From: Gammaproteobacteria bacterium | Lineage (GTDB): Bacteria > Pseudomonadota > Gammaproteobacteria > Steroidobacterales > GCA-2729495 | Assembly (NCBI GenBank): GCA_027293165.1 | Contig: JAPUGB010000048.1 | Location: 1-47,931, forward strand | Reading direction: 5' to 3' | Length of the DNA stretch: 47,931 nucleotides | In this document: in pieces, positions 1 to 9,431 of the stretch | Layout: each line of letters begins with the position of its first letter | Position numbering within the stretch: position 1 is the first letter of the stretch | Notes under the pieces: generated by a model | What the model saw: only the letters and a program-made list of their open reading frames with translations | What the model was told of the DNA's origin: nothing | The model's database searches: none | Translations under genes and position numbers: made by a program

Positions 1-1
1 A

Positions 2-286
2 CTCAAGGCCTTCGATCACAAGCTGATCGACACCTCAGCGCGTGAAATCGTCGAAACGGCCAAGCGAACGGGCGCCCAGGTCCGTGGCCCGGTGCCGCTG
101 CCGACCAAGATGGAGCGCTTCACGGTGCTGATTTCGCCCCATGTCAACAAGGACGCCCGGGACCAATATGAGATCAGGACCCACAAGCGGCTGATGGACA
201 TCCTGCAGCCCACGGACAAGACCGTGGATGCCCTGATGAAGCTGGAGTTGCCGGCTGGTGTCGACGTCCAGATTAAATTGAACTAG
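2..286 (+). CDS. rpsJ: 30S ribosomal protein S10, 5'-truncated by window edge
   Basis: The reading frame enters from the left edge and encodes the last 94 residues of S10, from [10 protein letters not shown] to the stop. Only about nine N-terminal residues are missing compared with the usual 103. S10 is a small-subunit head protein (uS10) and also the NusE partner in antitermination. Conserved blocks seen are [20 protein letters not shown] and [12 protein letters not shown]. It is followed by an unusually long 237-base gap before rplC, so it may end the preceding (fusA-tuf type) transcription unit; that upstream context is not visible. Confidence 0.97.
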   Translation, partial: LKAFDHKLIDTSAREIVETAKRTGAQVRGPVPLPTKMERFTVLISPHVNKDARDQYEIRTHKRLMDILQPTDKTVDALMKLELPAGVDVQIKLN

Positions 287-305
287 GGGCGGATTCTGCT
301 ATAAT
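278..305 (+). promoter_or_regulatory. Predicted sigma70 promoter for the rplC-led ribosomal operon
   Basis: TTGAAC at 278-283 and a consensus TATAAT at 300-305 are separated by 16 bases. The -35 overlaps the last codons of rpsJ. Transcription would start near 312, just before a strong hairpin. This suggests that rplC and the genes downstream have their own promoter in addition to readthrough from rpsJ. Seen in sequence; activity is inferred. Confidence 0.7.
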
Positions 306-320
306 TTCCGGCTACTCGCG

Positions 321-348
321 GCCCGATGCAGGTCACCTTGCTTCGGGC
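321..348 (+). promoter_or_regulatory. First hairpin of the rplC leader RNA
   Basis: GCCCGA at 321-326 pairs with TCGGGC at 343-348. After one T-T mismatch, GCAGG pairs with CTTGC with one G-T wobble, around a TCAC loop. It has no T run, so it is not a terminator. It would form at the very 5' end of the RNA made from the promoter at 278-305. It may be part of a ribosomal-protein binding leader. Confidence 0.6.
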
Positions 349-404
349 TTCATGGTGCCAGAGGGGACCGCAAAAGAAGTCCGCCGGGCAGAAGAGGATT
401 CACC

Positions 405-469
405 GGGTCAGGCTTCGATTCTGAGTTTCTAATACCCATTTTGCTCAGAGCCGAAGGTTGACCCTTTTT
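405..469 (+). terminator. Terminator-like attenuator in the rplC leader
   Basis: GGGTCA at 405-410 pairs with TGACCC at 459-464. Inside that, CTTCG pairs with CGAAG, and TTCTGAG (419-425) pairs with CTCAGAG (444-450, one T-G wobble), closing a loop of about 18 bases. The stem is directly followed by TTTTT (465-469). This is the shape of an intrinsic terminator, yet it lies between a promoter and rplC with no gene ending there except rpsJ, so attenuation is the natural reading. The S10 leader of Escherichia coli, controlled by L4, ends in a similar hairpin but lies before rpsJ. Control by L4 here is inference. Confidence 0.7.
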
Positions 470-523
470 GTACTGAAGAATTACCCATCGACCAGACAGT
501 TTTGACAGGGGTACGACGCGGAC

Positions 524-1183
524 ATGGCCATCGGTCTCGTAGGGCGCAAATGCGGCATGACCCGCATATTTACCGAAGATGGTGGTTCCATTCCCGTGAC
601 CGTCATCGAAGCCCTGCCAAATCGGGTCGCCCGACTCAGGACCGGGGATCGGGACGGGTACTCTGCGCTGCAGGTCACGACCGGCAAGAGCAAGCCGTCG
701 CGGCTATCTAAACCGTTTGCCGGCCAGTTTGCCGGCGGCGAATTGGGCGAAGGCCTGTGGGAGTTCCGCGTCGATGCCGAGGCTGCCGCTGAGTTCGCGG
801 CGGGCACCGAGCTGACCGTTGCGCGCTTCGAGGCCGGCCAGTTCGTTGACGTGGTCGGGACCAGCATCGGCAAAGGGTTTGCCGGGGTCATCAAGCGGCA
901 CCATTTTAAAATGCAGGATGCGACCCACGGGAATTCGCTGGCGCATAGAGCTCCCGGGTCCATCGGTCAGAACCAGACGCCTGGCCGGGTGTTCAAGGGC
1001 AAAAAGATGTCGGGGCATCTGGGCAACGTCAGGCGGACGGCCCAGAACCTTGAAGTCGTTCGGGTTGATGCAGAGCGCAACCTGATTCTCGTCAAGGGCT
1101 CCGTGCCAGGGCACAAGGGTGGGCGTCTCATCGTCAGCCCGGCGGTCAAGGCCGGCGGCAATCAGGCGCAGGACGCGCCATGA
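524..1183 (+). CDS. rplC: 50S ribosomal protein L3
   Basis: Encodes 219 residues (E. coli L3 has 209), starting [20 protein letters not shown] as in the family. L3 (uL3) is an early assembly protein whose loop reaches the peptidyl transferase centre. The loop motif [20 protein letters not shown] is intact, including the glutamine that PrmB methylates in E. coli. An AGGGG at 507-511 is a rather distant Shine-Dalgarno sequence. The stop overlaps the rplD start (ATGA), so the two are translationally coupled. Confidence 0.98.
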   Translation: MAIGLVGRKCGMTRIFTEDGGSIPVTVIEALPNRVARLRTGDRDGYSALQVTTGKSKPSRLSKPFAGQFAGGELGEGLWEFRVDAEAAAEFAAGTELTVARFEAGQFVDVVGTSIGKGFAGVIKRHHFKMQDATHGNSLAHRAPGSIGQNQTPGRVFKGKKMSGHLGNVRRTAQNLEVVRVDAERNLILVKGSVPGHKGGRLIVSPAVKAGGNQAQDAP

Positions 1184-1794
1184 AGTTGAGTATCCACAGC
1201 GCCGGCGGGGGTGGCAGCCTGGAGGTCGCGGACGCGGCTTTCGGTGCCGGTTTTAATGAACCGCTGGTGCATCAGGTGGTGACGGCGTTTCTAGCCAAAG
1301 CCCGGCGTGGGACGAAGGCGCAAAAGAATCGTTCATCCGCTCGCGGCGGTGGTGCCAAACCGTGGGCTCAGAAAGGCACGGGCCGGGCGAGGGCCGGGAC
1401 GATCCGAAGCCCGATCTGGGTCGGCGGCGGCAGAACGTTTGCCGCCAAGCCGCGCGATTACTCGCAAAAGGTTAACCGGAAGATGTACCGTGCTGCGATG
1501 CGTTCGGTGTTGTCTGAACTGGTACGACAGGATCGACTGGTCATCGTGAAGAAACTGAAACTTGAGACGCCGAAAACCAAAGAACTGCTCGGCGTCTTTA
1601 ACGATCTGGGCCTCGAACAAAACGTGCTGATAGTTCTGGACAGCTATAAGACAAAGGTTTGTTTGGCCGCCAGGAATCTGCCATGGGTCGATGTGCTGGA
1701 TCTGCGAGAGATCAACCCGGTAAGCCTGGTTCGGTATGACAAAGTGCTGGCAACGACGGATGCCATCAAGGGCCTGGAGGAGCGTTTCGCATGA
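1180..1794 (+). CDS. rplD: 50S ribosomal protein L4
   Basis: Encodes 204 residues (E. coli 201). The exit-tunnel loop is recognised by [20 protein letters not shown], and the C-terminal half is the usual globular domain ending in GLEERFA. In E. coli L4 also represses its own operon through the S10 leader. This makes it the candidate effector for the leader hairpin found before rplC here. It overlaps rplC by four bases and rplW by four bases. A small glycine run (AGGGGSL) near the N terminus replaces the usual short sequence there. Confidence 0.98.
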   Translation: MKLSIHSAGGGGSLEVADAAFGAGFNEPLVHQVVTAFLAKARRGTKAQKNRSSARGGGAKPWAQKGTGRARAGTIRSPIWVGGGRTFAAKPRDYSQKVNRKMYRAAMRSVLSELVRQDRLVIVKKLKLETPKTKELLGVFNDLGLEQNVLIVLDSYKTKVCLAARNLPWVDVLDLREINPVSLVRYDKVLATTDAIKGLEERFA

Positions 1795-2099
1795 GTAACG
1801 CGTTGCACCAGGAACGGCTGATGACGGTGGTGTTAGGCCCGCACCTGTCCGAAAAGACAACGCACCTGGCGGACAAGCACAATCAGGTCGTGTTTCGGGT
1901 GCGCCGTGACTCGAACAAAGCCGACATTCGGCGAGCCGTGGAACTGCTGTTTAACGTTAGGGTCGAGCAGGTGCGGGTGGTAAATTGCCGCGGCAAAATT
2001 AAGCGTTCCGGCAACGAGTGGGGCCGACGCCAGGACTGGAAGAAGGCGTACGTCACTCTTGCCGAAGGCGACGACATTGATTTCATGGGCCCAGAGTAA
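1791..2099 (+). CDS. rplW: 50S ribosomal protein L23
   Basis: Encodes 102 residues. L23 (uL23) sits at the tunnel exit and docks trigger factor and SRP. The N-terminal [16 protein letters not shown] block and [12 protein letters not shown] are typical. The first ten residues ([10 protein letters not shown]) precede the conserved part; the ATGA overlap with rplD supports this start. Confidence 0.97.
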   Translation: MSNALHQERLMTVVLGPHLSEKTTHLADKHNQVVFRVRRDSNKADIRRAVELLFNVRVEQVRVVNCRGKIKRSGNEWGRRQDWKKAYVTLAEGDDIDFMGPE

Positions 2100-2120
2100 T
2101 CTGGACCGGGATCGACAGAC

Positions 2121-2951
2121 ATGCCATTACAAAAAATTAGACCGATATCCCCCGGCCGTCGAGGTACGGTCAAGGTGAAAACGCCGGTTTTGCACAAAGG
2201 CGACCCGCATTCGCCATTATTGACAAAGTTATCCAAGAGTGGCGGGCGCAACAACCAGGGCCGAATCACGACGCGCCATCGTGGTGGTGGACACAAAAGA
2301 CGCTATCGGCAAGTCGATTTCAAGCGAAACAAGGATGGGGTTAGCGGTCGCGTTGAACATATCGAATATGATCCGAATCGCAGCGCGCATCTTGCACTGA
2401 TTTTGTACGCAGACGGCGAGCGTCGCTACATTGTCGCACCCAAAGGCATCCGTCCGGGAGACACCGTGCTGTCGGGAAAAGATGCGCCTATACAGACAGG
2501 CAACGCCCTGCCACTTAGAAACATTCCGGTTGGGACTTTGGTGCACTGCGTTGAATTGAAATCAGGAAAAGGCGCGCAGCTGGTGCGCGCGGCCGGCGGA
2601 ACCGCCCAGCTCGCCGCCCGGGAAGGTGCCTACGCGACATTGCGTATGCGTTCCGGTGAAATGCGAAAAATTCATGTGGATTGCCGCGCAACGGTCGGCG
2701 AAGTAGGTCATGGGGAACACAATTTGCGCAAGCTGGGTAAAGCCGGCGCCAATCGTTGGCGAGGGGTACGACCCACCGTACGCGGCGTGGCAATGAATCC
2801 GATAGATCACCCGCACGGTGGTGGTGAAGGACGCACTTCCGGCGGTCGGCATCCGGTATCACCCTGGGGTGTGCCAACCAAAGGTTACAAGACCCGAAAT
2901 AACAAGCGTACCGATGGGATGATCGCGCGAAAGCGCCGTCGCAAGAAATAG
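2121..2951 (+). CDS. rplB: 50S ribosomal protein L2
   Basis: Encodes 276 residues (E. coli 273). L2 (uL2) is needed for subunit joining and peptidyl transferase assembly. The RNA-binding centre is complete, with the conserved [17 protein letters not shown] block holding the functionally important histidine, then the basic tail IARKRRRKK. It follows rplW after 21 bases and precedes rpsS after 33 bases. Confidence 0.98.
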   Translation: MPLQKIRPISPGRRGTVKVKTPVLHKGDPHSPLLTKLSKSGGRNNQGRITTRHRGGGHKRRYRQVDFKRNKDGVSGRVEHIEYDPNRSAHLALILYADGERRYIVAPKGIRPGDTVLSGKDAPIQTGNALPLRNIPVGTLVHCVELKSGKGAQLVRAAGGTAQLAAREGAYATLRMRSGEMRKIHVDCRATVGEVGHGEHNLRKLGKAGANRWRGVRPTVRGVAMNPIDHPHGGGEGRTSGGRHPVSPWGVPTKGYKTRNNKRTDGMIARKRRRKK

Positions 2952-2984
2952 GCGATCTGGGATTAACAGGTAAAGAGGTTCAAC

Positions 2985-3260
2985 GTGCCGCGATCCGTAA
3001 AAAAAGGTCCGTTTGTAGACGCACACTTGGCTAAGAAAGTCAGGGAGGCGGTGGGCGCCAAGAGCCGGCGGCCAATCAGAACGTGGTCGCGGCGCTCGAT
3101 GATTGTGCCAGACATGATTGGATTGACGATCGCCGTGCATAACGGTCGGGACCACGTGCCGGTGTTGATTTCGGAAAATATGGTTGGACACAAGCTGGGT
3201 GAATTTGCAGCGACGAGAACCTTCAGAGGTCACTCGGGCGATCGCAAAACCAAGACTTGA
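2985..3260 (+). CDS. rpsS: 30S ribosomal protein S19
   Basis: Encodes 91 residues from a GTG start ([19 protein letters not shown]). S19 (uS19) forms a head complex with S13 near the A site. Conserved blocks are [22 protein letters not shown] and [27 protein letters not shown] upstream serves as ribosome binding site. Length and ends match the family (E. coli 92). Confidence 0.97.
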   Translation: MPRSVKKGPFVDAHLAKKVREAVGAKSRRPIRTWSRRSMIVPDMIGLTIAVHNGRDHVPVLISENMVGHKLGEFAATRTFRGHSGDRKTKT

Positions 3261-3270
3261 AGGATCAGCG

Positions 3271-3603
3271 ATGCGGGTTTCGGCAACATTGAGATACGCG
3301 AAAATTTCTGCACAGAAAATTCGGTTGGTAGCGGATGCTGTGCGGGGTCAGTCCGTCGACCACGCGTTGCAAGTGCTGACATTTATGCCGAAGAAGGGCG
3401 CGCAGATGCTCAAGAAGGTTTTGCTGTCCGCTATTGCTAATGCGGAACACAATCACGGTGCGGACATTGATGAACTGAAAGTAGCGAACATTCAGATCAA
3501 CGAAGGTCCGGGATTGCGCCGCTACAGGGCCCGGGCAAAAGGGCGCGGGACCAGGATCATCAAGCGCAACAGCCACATCACGGTGCAGGTTGCAGACGAG
3601 TAG
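3271..3603 (+). CDS. rplV: 50S ribosomal protein L22
   Basis: Encodes 110 residues, the same length as E. coli L22. The ATG before [20 protein letters not shown] is chosen because an open frame upstream of it runs into rpsS and lacks family similarity. L22 (uL22) lines the exit tunnel; the beta-hairpin [21 protein letters not shown] is present. Ten bases separate it from rpsS, with AAGGA at 3259-3263 as ribosome binding site. Confidence 0.97.
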   Translation: MRVSATLRYAKISAQKIRLVADAVRGQSVDHALQVLTFMPKKGAQMLKKVLLSAIANAEHNHGADIDELKVANIQINEGPGLRRYRARAKGRGTRIIKRNSHITVQVADE

Positions 3604-3612
3604 GAACTGGGC

Positions 3613-4296
3613 ATGGGTCAGAAAGTACATCCTATCGGCATTCGCCTTGGCATCACCAAAGATTGGGATTCCAAATGGTATGCGAACAGTCGGGAATTCC
3701 CGGCATTGGTGCATAGCGACTTCAAGATCCGGCAATTTCTGAAAGAGAAATTAAAGGACGCTTCGGTCAGCCGCATCCAGATCGAGCGCCCGGCCAAGAG
3801 GGCCCATATCACGATTCACACGGCACGGCCGGGCATTGTCATCGGTAAGAAGGGCGAGGATATTGAGAGATTGCGGGTGCAGGTTGGCAGGATGCTCGAC
3901 ATGGATCTGAAGGACGTGCGCATCAATATTGCGGAAATACGCAAACCCGAACTGGATGCCCAACTGGTTGCCGAGGGCATTGCTCAGCAACTCGAGCGCC
4001 GGGTGATGTTTCGTCGAGCGATGAAACGGGCGGTCACCAACACGATGCGACTGGGCGCTGAGGGCGTCAAGGTAAAAGTTGCGGGACGTTTGAACGGCGC
4101 TGAAATCGCCCGGTCCGAATGGTACAGAGAAGGCCGGGTGCCTTTGCATACCCTGAGGGCGGATATTGACTATGGCCTCGCCGAAGCAATGACGACCTAC
4201 GGTGTTATCGGCGTCAAAGTCTGGATTTTCAGGGGTGAGGTATTCGACAGTCCGCAGGACGGCGCAGCGGAAGTCTCCGAGCAGGCAGCACGCTAA
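3613..4296 (+). CDS. rpsC: 30S ribosomal protein S3
   Basis: Encodes 227 residues (E. coli 233). It starts [14 protein letters not shown] as in the family. The KH domain carries [15 protein letters not shown], and the C-terminal domain carries [21 protein letters not shown]3 (uS3) helps form the mRNA entry channel. The acidic-alanine tail after FDSPQDG is shorter than in E. coli. Confidence 0.98.
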   Translation: MGQKVHPIGIRLGITKDWDSKWYANSREFPALVHSDFKIRQFLKEKLKDASVSRIQIERPAKRAHITIHTARPGIVIGKKGEDIERLRVQVGRMLDMDLKDVRINIAEIRKPELDAQLVAEGIAQQLERRVMFRRAMKRAVTNTMRLGAEGVKVKVAGRLNGAEIARSEWYREGRVPLHTLRADIDYGLAEAMTTYGVIGVKVWIFRGEVFDSPQDGAAEVSEQAAR

Positions 4297-4308
4297 GGAA
4301 TCGAAATC

Positions 4309-4713
4309 ATGCTGCAGCCAAAGCGGACAAAATTCAGGAAACAGCATAAAGGCCGCAATCGTGGTTTGTCTCACCGAGGCAGCACGGTGGCGTTTGGTGA
4401 GTTTGGCTTAAAGGCGCTGGGGCGGGGCCGCATCACAGCCCGCCAGATTGAATCGGCCCGGCGAGCCATGACGCGTCATATCAAGCGCGGTGGCAAAATC
4501 TGGATTCGCATATTTCCAGACAAGCCGATTACCAAGAAGCCGCTGGAAGTAAGACAGGGCAAGGGCAAAGGCAACGTTGAATACTGGGTAGCGCAGGTTC
4601 AGCCTGGACGAGTTCTGTATGAAATGGAGGGGGTGACCGAGGATGTTGCGCGGGAAGCCTTTACGCTCGCCGCTGCCAAGTTGCCGATACAAACGACTTT
4701 CGTTTCTCGCTAG
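4309..4713 (+). CDS. rplP: 50S ribosomal protein L16
   Basis: Encodes 134 residues (E. coli 136) starting [20 protein letters not shown]16 (uL16) sits near the A-site tRNA elbow and completes the peptidyl transferase centre. The conserved [21 protein letters not shown]-like core and [20 protein letters not shown] are present. Twelve bases separate it from rpsC and eight from rpmC. Confidence 0.97.
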   Translation: MLQPKRTKFRKQHKGRNRGLSHRGSTVAFGEFGLKALGRGRITARQIESARRAMTRHIKRGGKIWIRIFPDKPITKKPLEVRQGKGKGNVEYWVAQVQPGRVLYEMEGVTEDVAREAFTLAAAKLPIQTTFVSR

Positions 4714-4721
4714 GTGCTTTG

Positions 4722-4937
4722 ATGAAAGCTGCAGAACTTAGGACGAAATCAAAAGACGAGTTGCTCAGCGAGCTACTTGAATTGCGAAAAGAGCAGTTCA
4801 ACCTGCGCATGCAGCAGTCGGTCGGGCAGTTGGCTCGTGCCGATCAATACAGAAACGTCAGGCGCGATATTGCACGGGTCAAGACCGTGCTGCGGGCGCT
4901 CGAGATTGAAGCGCAGAAGAAAGAGGCCACCTTATGA
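4722..4937 (+). CDS. rpmC: 50S ribosomal protein L29
   Basis: Encodes 71 residues (E. coli 63). The ATG is preferred over a TTG one codon upstream. L29 (uL29) is a two-helix protein at the tunnel exit beside L23. The pattern [29 protein letters not shown] is typical, and a longer basic-acidic tail ([11 protein letters not shown]) gives the extra length. Its stop overlaps the rpsQ start (ATGA). Confidence 0.95.
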   Translation: MKAAELRTKSKDELLSELLELRKEQFNLRMQQSVGQLARADQYRNVRRDIARVKTVLRALEIEAQKKEATL

Positions 4938-5212
4938 CAGGCGAAAACGAGAAGTCCGGGCTAACGAGTCGGCGTACGGTGACCGGGCGCGTGACCAGCG
5001 ATAAGATGGACAAGACCATCGCGGTGACCATTGAGCGCTTGATCAAGCATCCCGTTTACGGGAAATATATTAAGCGCAGGACCAAGGTTCTCGCTCACGA
5101 TGAAGAAAACTCGTGCAGTGTGGGCGATTTTGTTGCGATAGCGGAGTGTCGCCCGGTGTCCAAGCACAAGTCCTGGAAGCTGGTGGAAATAGTCGAACAC
5201 GCTAACGCGTGA
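4934..5212 (+). CDS. rpsQ: 30S ribosomal protein S17
   Basis: Encodes 92 residues (E. coli 84). S17 (uS17) is an OB-fold primary 16S rRNA binder. The core [20 protein letters not shown] and [20 protein letters not shown] is conserved. The first dozen residues ([12 protein letters not shown]) are an N-terminal extension, and the four-base overlap with rpmC supports that start. This is the last gene of the S10-type block. Confidence 0.96.
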   Translation: MTGENEKSGLTSRRTVTGRVTSDKMDKTIAVTIERLIKHPVYGKYIKRRTKVLAHDEENSCSVGDFVAIAECRPVSKHKSWKLVEIVEHANA

Positions 5213-5248
5213 ATGGAGGGTTGGCTGCTTTGGCCAGCCGGGTTAATC
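5213..5248 (+). promoter_or_regulatory. Shine-Dalgarno plus hairpin before rplN
   Basis: GGAGGG at 5215-5220 is too far (28 bases) from the rplN ATG to act directly. Between them TTGGCTG (5221-5227) pairs with CAGCCGG (5235-5241, two G-T wobbles), and seven bases then lead to the ATG. Folding of this stem would bring the Shine-Dalgarno to normal distance. It marks the junction of the S10 and spc blocks. Pairing is seen; the bridging role is inferred. Confidence 0.4.
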
Positions 5249-5617
5249 ATGATTCAGATGCAGACAATGCTCAGCGCAGCGGATAACAGCGGGGCACGAA
5301 GCCTCATGTGCATAAAGGTCCTGGGAGGATCAAAGCGCCGATATGCGGGTGTGGGCGACATCATCAAGGTCACCGTCAAGGATGCGATTCCACGCGGGCG
5401 GGTTAAAAAAGGCGAGATTTATCAAGCAGTTGTGGTCCGGACGAAAAAGGGGGTCCGCCGCAGCGATGGATCGATAATCCGATTTGATGGAAACGCAGCA
5501 GTGCTACTGACAAATCGACTGGAACCGATTGGGACGCGAATTTTTGGGCCGGTCACCCGCGAACTCAGAACCGGGAAGTTCATGAAGATTATCTCCCTGG
5601 CACCGGAGGTACTGTAG
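5249..5617 (+). CDS. rplN: 50S ribosomal protein L14
   Basis: Encodes 122 residues (E. coli 123). The start at [17 protein letters not shown] is fixed by family similarity; an in-frame ATG at 5213 would add a non-conserved [13 protein letters not shown]14 (uL14) makes intersubunit bridges and is the docking site of RsfS, which is also encoded in this window. Blocks [20 protein letters not shown] and [13 protein letters not shown] are intact. Confidence 0.97.
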   Translation: MIQMQTMLSAADNSGARSLMCIKVLGGSKRRYAGVGDIIKVTVKDAIPRGRVKKGEIYQAVVVRTKKGVRRSDGSIIRFDGNAAVLLTNRLEPIGTRIFGPVTRELRTGKFMKIISLAPEVL

Positions 5618-5653
5618 GGCACGGCTGGCTGCTGCGGGTACACGTATCTAACG

Positions 5654-5971
5654 ATGAACAGAATCAAGAAAGGCGACGAGATTATTGTTATTACCGGCAA
5701 GGACAAGGGTCGCCGGGGCACGGTGCTGAGTGTGCTCGAAAACGGCAAAATGCTGGTCGAAAACGTCAATGTGGTGAAGAAACACCAGAAACCGAATCCG
5801 AACATGGGCATTCAGGGTGGCATCGTCGAAAAGGAAATGCCATTGCACCCTTCTAACGTCATGTTGTTCAACCCTATCACCAACAAGGGTGACCGGGTTG
5901 GCATCAAGACACTGGAAGATGGGCGCCGCGTGCGGTTTTTTAAATCGAACAACGAGGTTGTAGACATCTAG
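5654..5971 (+). CDS. rplX: 50S ribosomal protein L24
   Basis: Encodes 105 residues (E. coli 104). L24 (uL24) initiates 23S rRNA folding. The KOW motif is visible in [20 protein letters not shown], followed by [16 protein letters not shown] and a basic C-terminal segment. No clear Shine-Dalgarno is seen before the ATG, so coupling to rplN translation is likely. Confidence 0.97.
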   Translation: MNRIKKGDEIIVITGKDKGRRGTVLSVLENGKMLVENVNVVKKHQKPNPNMGIQGGIVEKEMPLHPSNVMLFNPITNKGDRVGIKTLEDGRRVRFFKSNNEVVDI

Positions 5972-5996
5972 GCGCCAAGAGCGCAGGTGTTCAGTC

Positions 5997-6539
5997 ATGG
6001 CCAGATTGCAGGATTATTACCGGTCCAAAGTGGTTCCTCAGCTAAAGGAGGACCTCGGCCTGGACAACGTGATGCAGGTTCCACGTGTCAGCAAAATAAC
6101 GCTGAATATGGGCGTGGGCGCCGCGCTGGACGATCGCAAGCTCGTAGACAAGGCGATAGAGGACATGACTCTAATCGCCGGTCAAAAGGCCGTCATGACC
6201 CGCGCGCGGAAATCGGTTGCCACATTTAAGGTCCGCGAGGGTTGGCCGATCGGTTGCAAGGTCACGCTGCGGCGGGATCGGATGTACGAGTTTCTGGATC
6301 GGCTTATTAGTGTGGCGATTCCCCGAATTCGTGACTTTCGCGGTCTGAGCCCGAAGTCGTTCGACGAGAGTGGCAATTTCAGTATGGGGATACAGGAGCA
6401 GATTGTATTTCCCGAAGTTGATTACGATCACGTTGATTCGATTCGCGGGATGGACATCACAATCACGACCACGGCGCGAAACATTGAGCAGGGTCTCGCG
6501 TTGCTGGAAGCGTTCAAGTTTCCATTCAAGAAGCAGTAA
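5997..6539 (+). CDS. rplE: 50S ribosomal protein L5
   Basis: Encodes 180 residues (E. coli 179). L5 (uL5) binds 5S rRNA in the central protuberance. Family blocks include [21 protein letters not shown]-like [18 protein letters not shown], and [22 protein letters not shown]. In E. coli the start region of this mRNA is the S8 repressor target. I did not establish an equivalent structure here. Confidence 0.97.
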   Translation: MARLQDYYRSKVVPQLKEDLGLDNVMQVPRVSKITLNMGVGAALDDRKLVDKAIEDMTLIAGQKAVMTRARKSVATFKVREGWPIGCKVTLRRDRMYEFLDRLISVAIPRIRDFRGLSPKSFDESGNFSMGIQEQIVFPEVDYDHVDSIRGMDITITTTARNIEQGLALLEAFKFPFKKQ

Positions 6540-6556
6540 GACCGGGAAGTCGATCA

Positions 6557-6862
6557 ATGGCAAAGAAATCAATGGTGGCGCGAGAGCGGAAGCGCCTTAA
6601 AACAGTCCAGCGGTATGCGGCTAAACGGGCCGCGCTGAAAAAAATTATTGCTAATCAGAGCAGCAGTGATGAGGAGCGTCGCGAATCCATGGAGCGTTTA
6701 CAAACGCTTCCGCGTAACGCGAGCCCGGTCAGGTTGCGTAACCGTTGTGCCATTACTGGTCGACCAAACGGTTTTTATCGGAAATTTGGACTGGGTCGGA
6801 ACAAGCTACGTGAGGAAACAATGAGCGGCAATATTCCCGGTCTGAGAAAGGCCAGTTGGTAG
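6557..6862 (+). CDS. rpsN: 30S ribosomal protein S14, zinc-independent form
   Basis: Encodes 101 residues, starting [14 protein letters not shown]14 (uS14) is in the 30S head. It is the long form that lacks the CxxC...CxxC zinc ribbon, with the single cysteine in [10 protein letters not shown]. The conserved tail is [24 protein letters not shown]. This zinc-free S14 coexists with a zinc-ribbon L36 in the same cluster. Confidence 0.97.
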   Translation: MAKKSMVARERKRLKTVQRYAAKRAALKKIIANQSSSDEERRESMERLQTLPRNASPVRLRNRCAITGRPNGFYRKFGLGRNKLREETMSGNIPGLRKASW

Positions 6863-6896
6863 GTCGAGTCAACACGCTGAGTTAAGGAATACGAAG

Positions 6897-7295
6897 ATGA
6901 GCATGACAGACCCGGTAGCAGATATGTTGACCAGGATTCGTAACGGCCAGAGGGTTGCTCTGGAAACCGTCAGCATGCCGTCCTCGAGATTGAAGGAATC
7001 GATCGCGAAGGTACTGGAAGCCGAGGGTTTTATAGGTGGATTTGACGTGGCAGAGTTACCGGGCAACAAGCGCGAATTGACGGTCGATCTAAAGTATTTT
7101 GAGGACAGGCCGGTCATCGAGAAGCTTGAGAAAGTAAGCCGACCGGGCTTAAGAATTTACAAGGGAAACAGCGATTTACCCAAGGTCATGGGCGGCTTGG
7201 GCGTCGCAATCATTTCGACATCGGAAGGTGTCATGAGCGATCGCAGTGCCCGTGCTAAAGGTTTTGGTGGGGAGGTTCTCTGTATCGTTGCATAG
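6897..7295 (+). CDS. rpsH: 30S ribosomal protein S8
   Basis: Encodes 132 residues (E. coli 130), starting [19 protein letters not shown]8 (uS8) is a primary binder of central-domain 16S rRNA and the spc operon repressor in E. coli. The C-terminal signature [31 protein letters not shown] is complete. GGAAT ahead of the start is a modest ribosome binding site. Confidence 0.97.
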   Translation: MSMTDPVADMLTRIRNGQRVALETVSMPSSRLKESIAKVLEAEGFIGGFDVAELPGNKRELTVDLKYFEDRPVIEKLEKVSRPGLRIYKGNSDLPKVMGGLGVAIISTSEGVMSDRSARAKGFGGEVLCIVA

Positions 7296-7332
7296 GCTCC
7301 GTGCCTGCGCGCCACATCGAGAGAATCGTTGA

Positions 7333-7866
7333 ATGTCCAGAGTTGCAAAAAGACCGGTTTCAGTGCCCAAAGGCGTGGAGATTAACCAGTCGGGAGGTGC
7401 CCTGACGGTTAAGGGCCCCAAGGGCGAGCTGAATATGCAGTTGAATCCCGAAGTGGCGGTCACGATCGACACCGAAGCGGCCAGCGTAGCGCCGAATAGT
7501 GGATCGCGGTTCGCGTACGCGATGGCCGGAACGACCATGGCACTGCTGAATAACATGGTGCAGGGCGTAACCGAGGGATTCGAACGCAAACTGGAGCTGG
7601 TTGGCGTTGGTTACCGGGCCAAGGCACAGGGCGCCAAGCTGAACCTGACGCTTGGGTTCTCTCACCCGGTCAATTATCAGGTCCCTGAAGGCGTGACGGT
7701 GGAGACCCCGAGTCAGACGGAGGTCGTTGTAAAGGGGATCGATAAGCAGCGTGTCGGGCAGGTAGCGGCGGAGATTCGCAGTTACAGACCGCCTGAACCA
7801 TACAAGGGCAAGGGTGTGCGTTACTCAGATGAGCACGTCATCCTGAAGGAAGCGAAGAAAAAGTAG
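7333..7866 (+). CDS. rplF: 50S ribosomal protein L6
   Basis: Encodes 177 residues, equal to E. coli L6. L6 (uL6) lies at the base of the GTPase-associated stalk. It has two repeated alpha-beta domains. The second carries [21 protein letters not shown] and the C-terminal [16 protein letters not shown] signature. Confidence 0.97.
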   Translation: MSRVAKRPVSVPKGVEINQSGGALTVKGPKGELNMQLNPEVAVTIDTEAASVAPNSGSRFAYAMAGTTMALLNNMVQGVTEGFERKLELVGVGYRAKAQGAKLNLTLGFSHPVNYQVPEGVTVETPSQTEVVVKGIDKQRVGQVAAEIRSYRPPEPYKGKGVRYSDEHVILKEAKKK

Positions 7867-7893
7867 CGCGGCAGGTTAACGAACAGCAGATCG

Positions 7894-8247
7894 ATGCGAA
7901 AGAAAGAAAGCAGAATACGTCGCGCACGGCGCGGCAGGGCAAAAATCCGGGAACTCGGCGTGTCGCGGTTGGTTGTATTTCGCACGCCCCGGCACATCTA
8001 TGCTCAAATCATCGCGCCGGACGGCGGCACCGTCATGGCGGCAGCCTCTACGACGCAGCAGAAATTGCGAAAAGCGGTGAAGTACACGGGCAATATTGAC
8101 GCAGCCGCTGCGGTTGGCAAGGAAATCGCAGACAAAGCGAAGGCGGTCGGTATCAGCCGCGTGGCATTTGACCGATCGGGGTTTCGGTATCACGGTCGGA
8201 TCAAAGCGCTGGCGGATGCCGCGCGTGAACAGGGTCTGGATTTCTAG
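7894..8247 (+). CDS. rplR: 50S ribosomal protein L18
   Basis: Encodes 117 residues, equal to E. coli L18. L18 (uL18) binds 5S rRNA with L5 and L25. The arginine-rich N terminus ([16 protein letters not shown]), [16 protein letters not shown] and the C-terminal [21 protein letters not shown] are typical. It precedes rpsE by 15 bases. Confidence 0.97.
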   Translation: MRKKESRIRRARRGRAKIRELGVSRLVVFRTPRHIYAQIIAPDGGTVMAAASTTQQKLRKAVKYTGNIDAAAAVGKEIADKAKAVGISRVAFDRSGFRYHGRIKALADAAREQGLDF

Positions 8248-8262
8248 AGAAGGTTTTAAGGT

Positions 8263-8769
8263 ATGGCTCAGGTTTCACAAGTATCCGGCAGCGACGAACT
8301 GATAGAGAAGCTGGTGACCGTCAATCGTGTCGCGAAAGTCGTCAAAGGCGGCCGTCAATTCGGCTTCACTGCTTTAACGGTGGTCGGTGACGGGAATGGC
8401 CGGGTCGGTATTGGCTACGGCAAAGCCAGGGAGGTTCCTCTAGCGATTCAAAAGGGGATGCAGGCGGCTCGCAACAACCTCCAGCGCGTGACGCTCAAGG
8501 ATGACACGCTGCACTACCAGATGATCGGGCGCCACGGTGCGACGAAAGTATTTATGCAGCCCGCCTCCGAAGGTACTGGAGTCATCGCCGGTGGCGCAAT
8601 GCGCGCGGTGTTCGAGTGTGCGGGGGTGCGCAATGTTCTGGCTAAGAGCTACGGCTCCCGTAATCCGATCAATTTAGTTCGTGCGACGATAAATGCGCTC
8701 AGCAACGCGAAATCTCCCGAGCAGATCGCTGCCAAGCGGGGCAAGACGGTCGCGGAAATCATGGGTTGA
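8263..8769 (+). CDS. rpsE: 30S ribosomal protein S5
   Basis: Encodes 168 residues (E. coli 167). S5 (uS5) controls translational accuracy and helps form the mRNA entry channel. The N-terminal double-stranded RNA binding block [20 protein letters not shown] and the block [18 protein letters not shown] are intact. [23 protein letters not shown] follows. The ribosome binding site AGAAGG lies before the start. Confidence 0.98.
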   Translation: MAQVSQVSGSDELIEKLVTVNRVAKVVKGGRQFGFTALTVVGDGNGRVGIGYGKAREVPLAIQKGMQAARNNLQRVTLKDDTLHYQMIGRHGATKVFMQPASEGTGVIAGGAMRAVFECAGVRNVLAKSYGSRNPINLVRATINALSNAKSPEQIAAKRGKTVAEIMG

Positions 8770-8773
8770 AGTC

Positions 8774-8962
8774 ATGGCAGAGGCTGGCAAGTTGAAAGTC
8801 ACGCTGATCAAAAGCCGTCACGGGCGCTTGAAGGCTCACCGTGCCTGCGTTGCAGGCCTGGGCCTGCGACGCATCAACCAGTCGGTTGTCGTTGCAGACA
8901 CACCGGAGAATCGCGGCATGATCAACAAGGCGTCGTATCTCCTGCGTGTCGAGGCAGCATAG
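8774..8962 (+). CDS. rpmD: 50S ribosomal protein L30
   Basis: Encodes 62 residues (E. coli 59). The start at [18 protein letters not shown] is set by similarity; the open frame upstream lies inside rpsE. L30 (uL30) has the typical [23 protein letters not shown] block. It sits four bases after rpsE, and its stop abuts the rplO start with no gap. Confidence 0.95.
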   Translation: MAEAGKLKVTLIKSRHGRLKAHRACVAGLGLRRINQSVVVADTPENRGMINKASYLLRVEAA

Positions 8963-9397
8963 ATGAGACTGAATTCTTTGAGGCCGGCATCGGGGAGCGG
9001 AAAGGCCGCCAAGCGCGTCGGGCGCGGCATCGCCGCGGGACGCGGTAAGACCTGTGGTCGTGGTCAGAAAGGTCAGCACTCTCGGTCGGGTGGATATCAC
9101 AAGGTCGGTTTCGAGGGCGGCCAGATGCCGTTGCAGCGCAGATTACCCAAAGTCGGGTTTGCCTCCAGGAAATCCCGATTTTCCGCAGAGCTGAGATTGC
9201 ATGAATTGAACGGCATGACGGACGAAACGATCGACCTGAAAAGCCTGAAAAAAGCCAGGCTGGTATCGAGAATCGTCGCACGGGTCAAGGTGATTTCATC
9301 GGGGAGTCTGGATCGGGCGGTCCGGATCAAGGGATTGCGAGTTACCAAGGGTGCTCGAAAGGCGATCGAGGCCGCGGGCGGATCGGTCGAGGACTGA
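8963..9397 (+). CDS. rplO: 50S ribosomal protein L15
   Basis: Encodes 144 residues, as in E. coli. L15 (uL15) is a late 50S assembly protein. The glycine-rich RNA-binding N terminus ([28 protein letters not shown]) and [15 protein letters not shown] are diagnostic. It begins directly at the end of rpmD. Secretion gene secY follows after 34 bases, the standard spc order. Confidence 0.97.
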   Translation: MRLNSLRPASGSGKAAKRVGRGIAAGRGKTCGRGQKGQHSRSGGYHKVGFEGGQMPLQRRLPKVGFASRKSRFSAELRLHELNGMTDETIDLKSLKKARLVSRIVARVKVISSGSLDRAVRIKGLRVTKGARKAIEAAGGSVED

Positions 9398-9431
9398 AAG
9401 GACCCGGGTTTCCACAGGAATAGGTTCAGGC

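Noticed and set aside
503-508. TTGACA as a second rplC promoter
   Set aside because: No -10 at suitable spacing; the region downstream is the rplC start.
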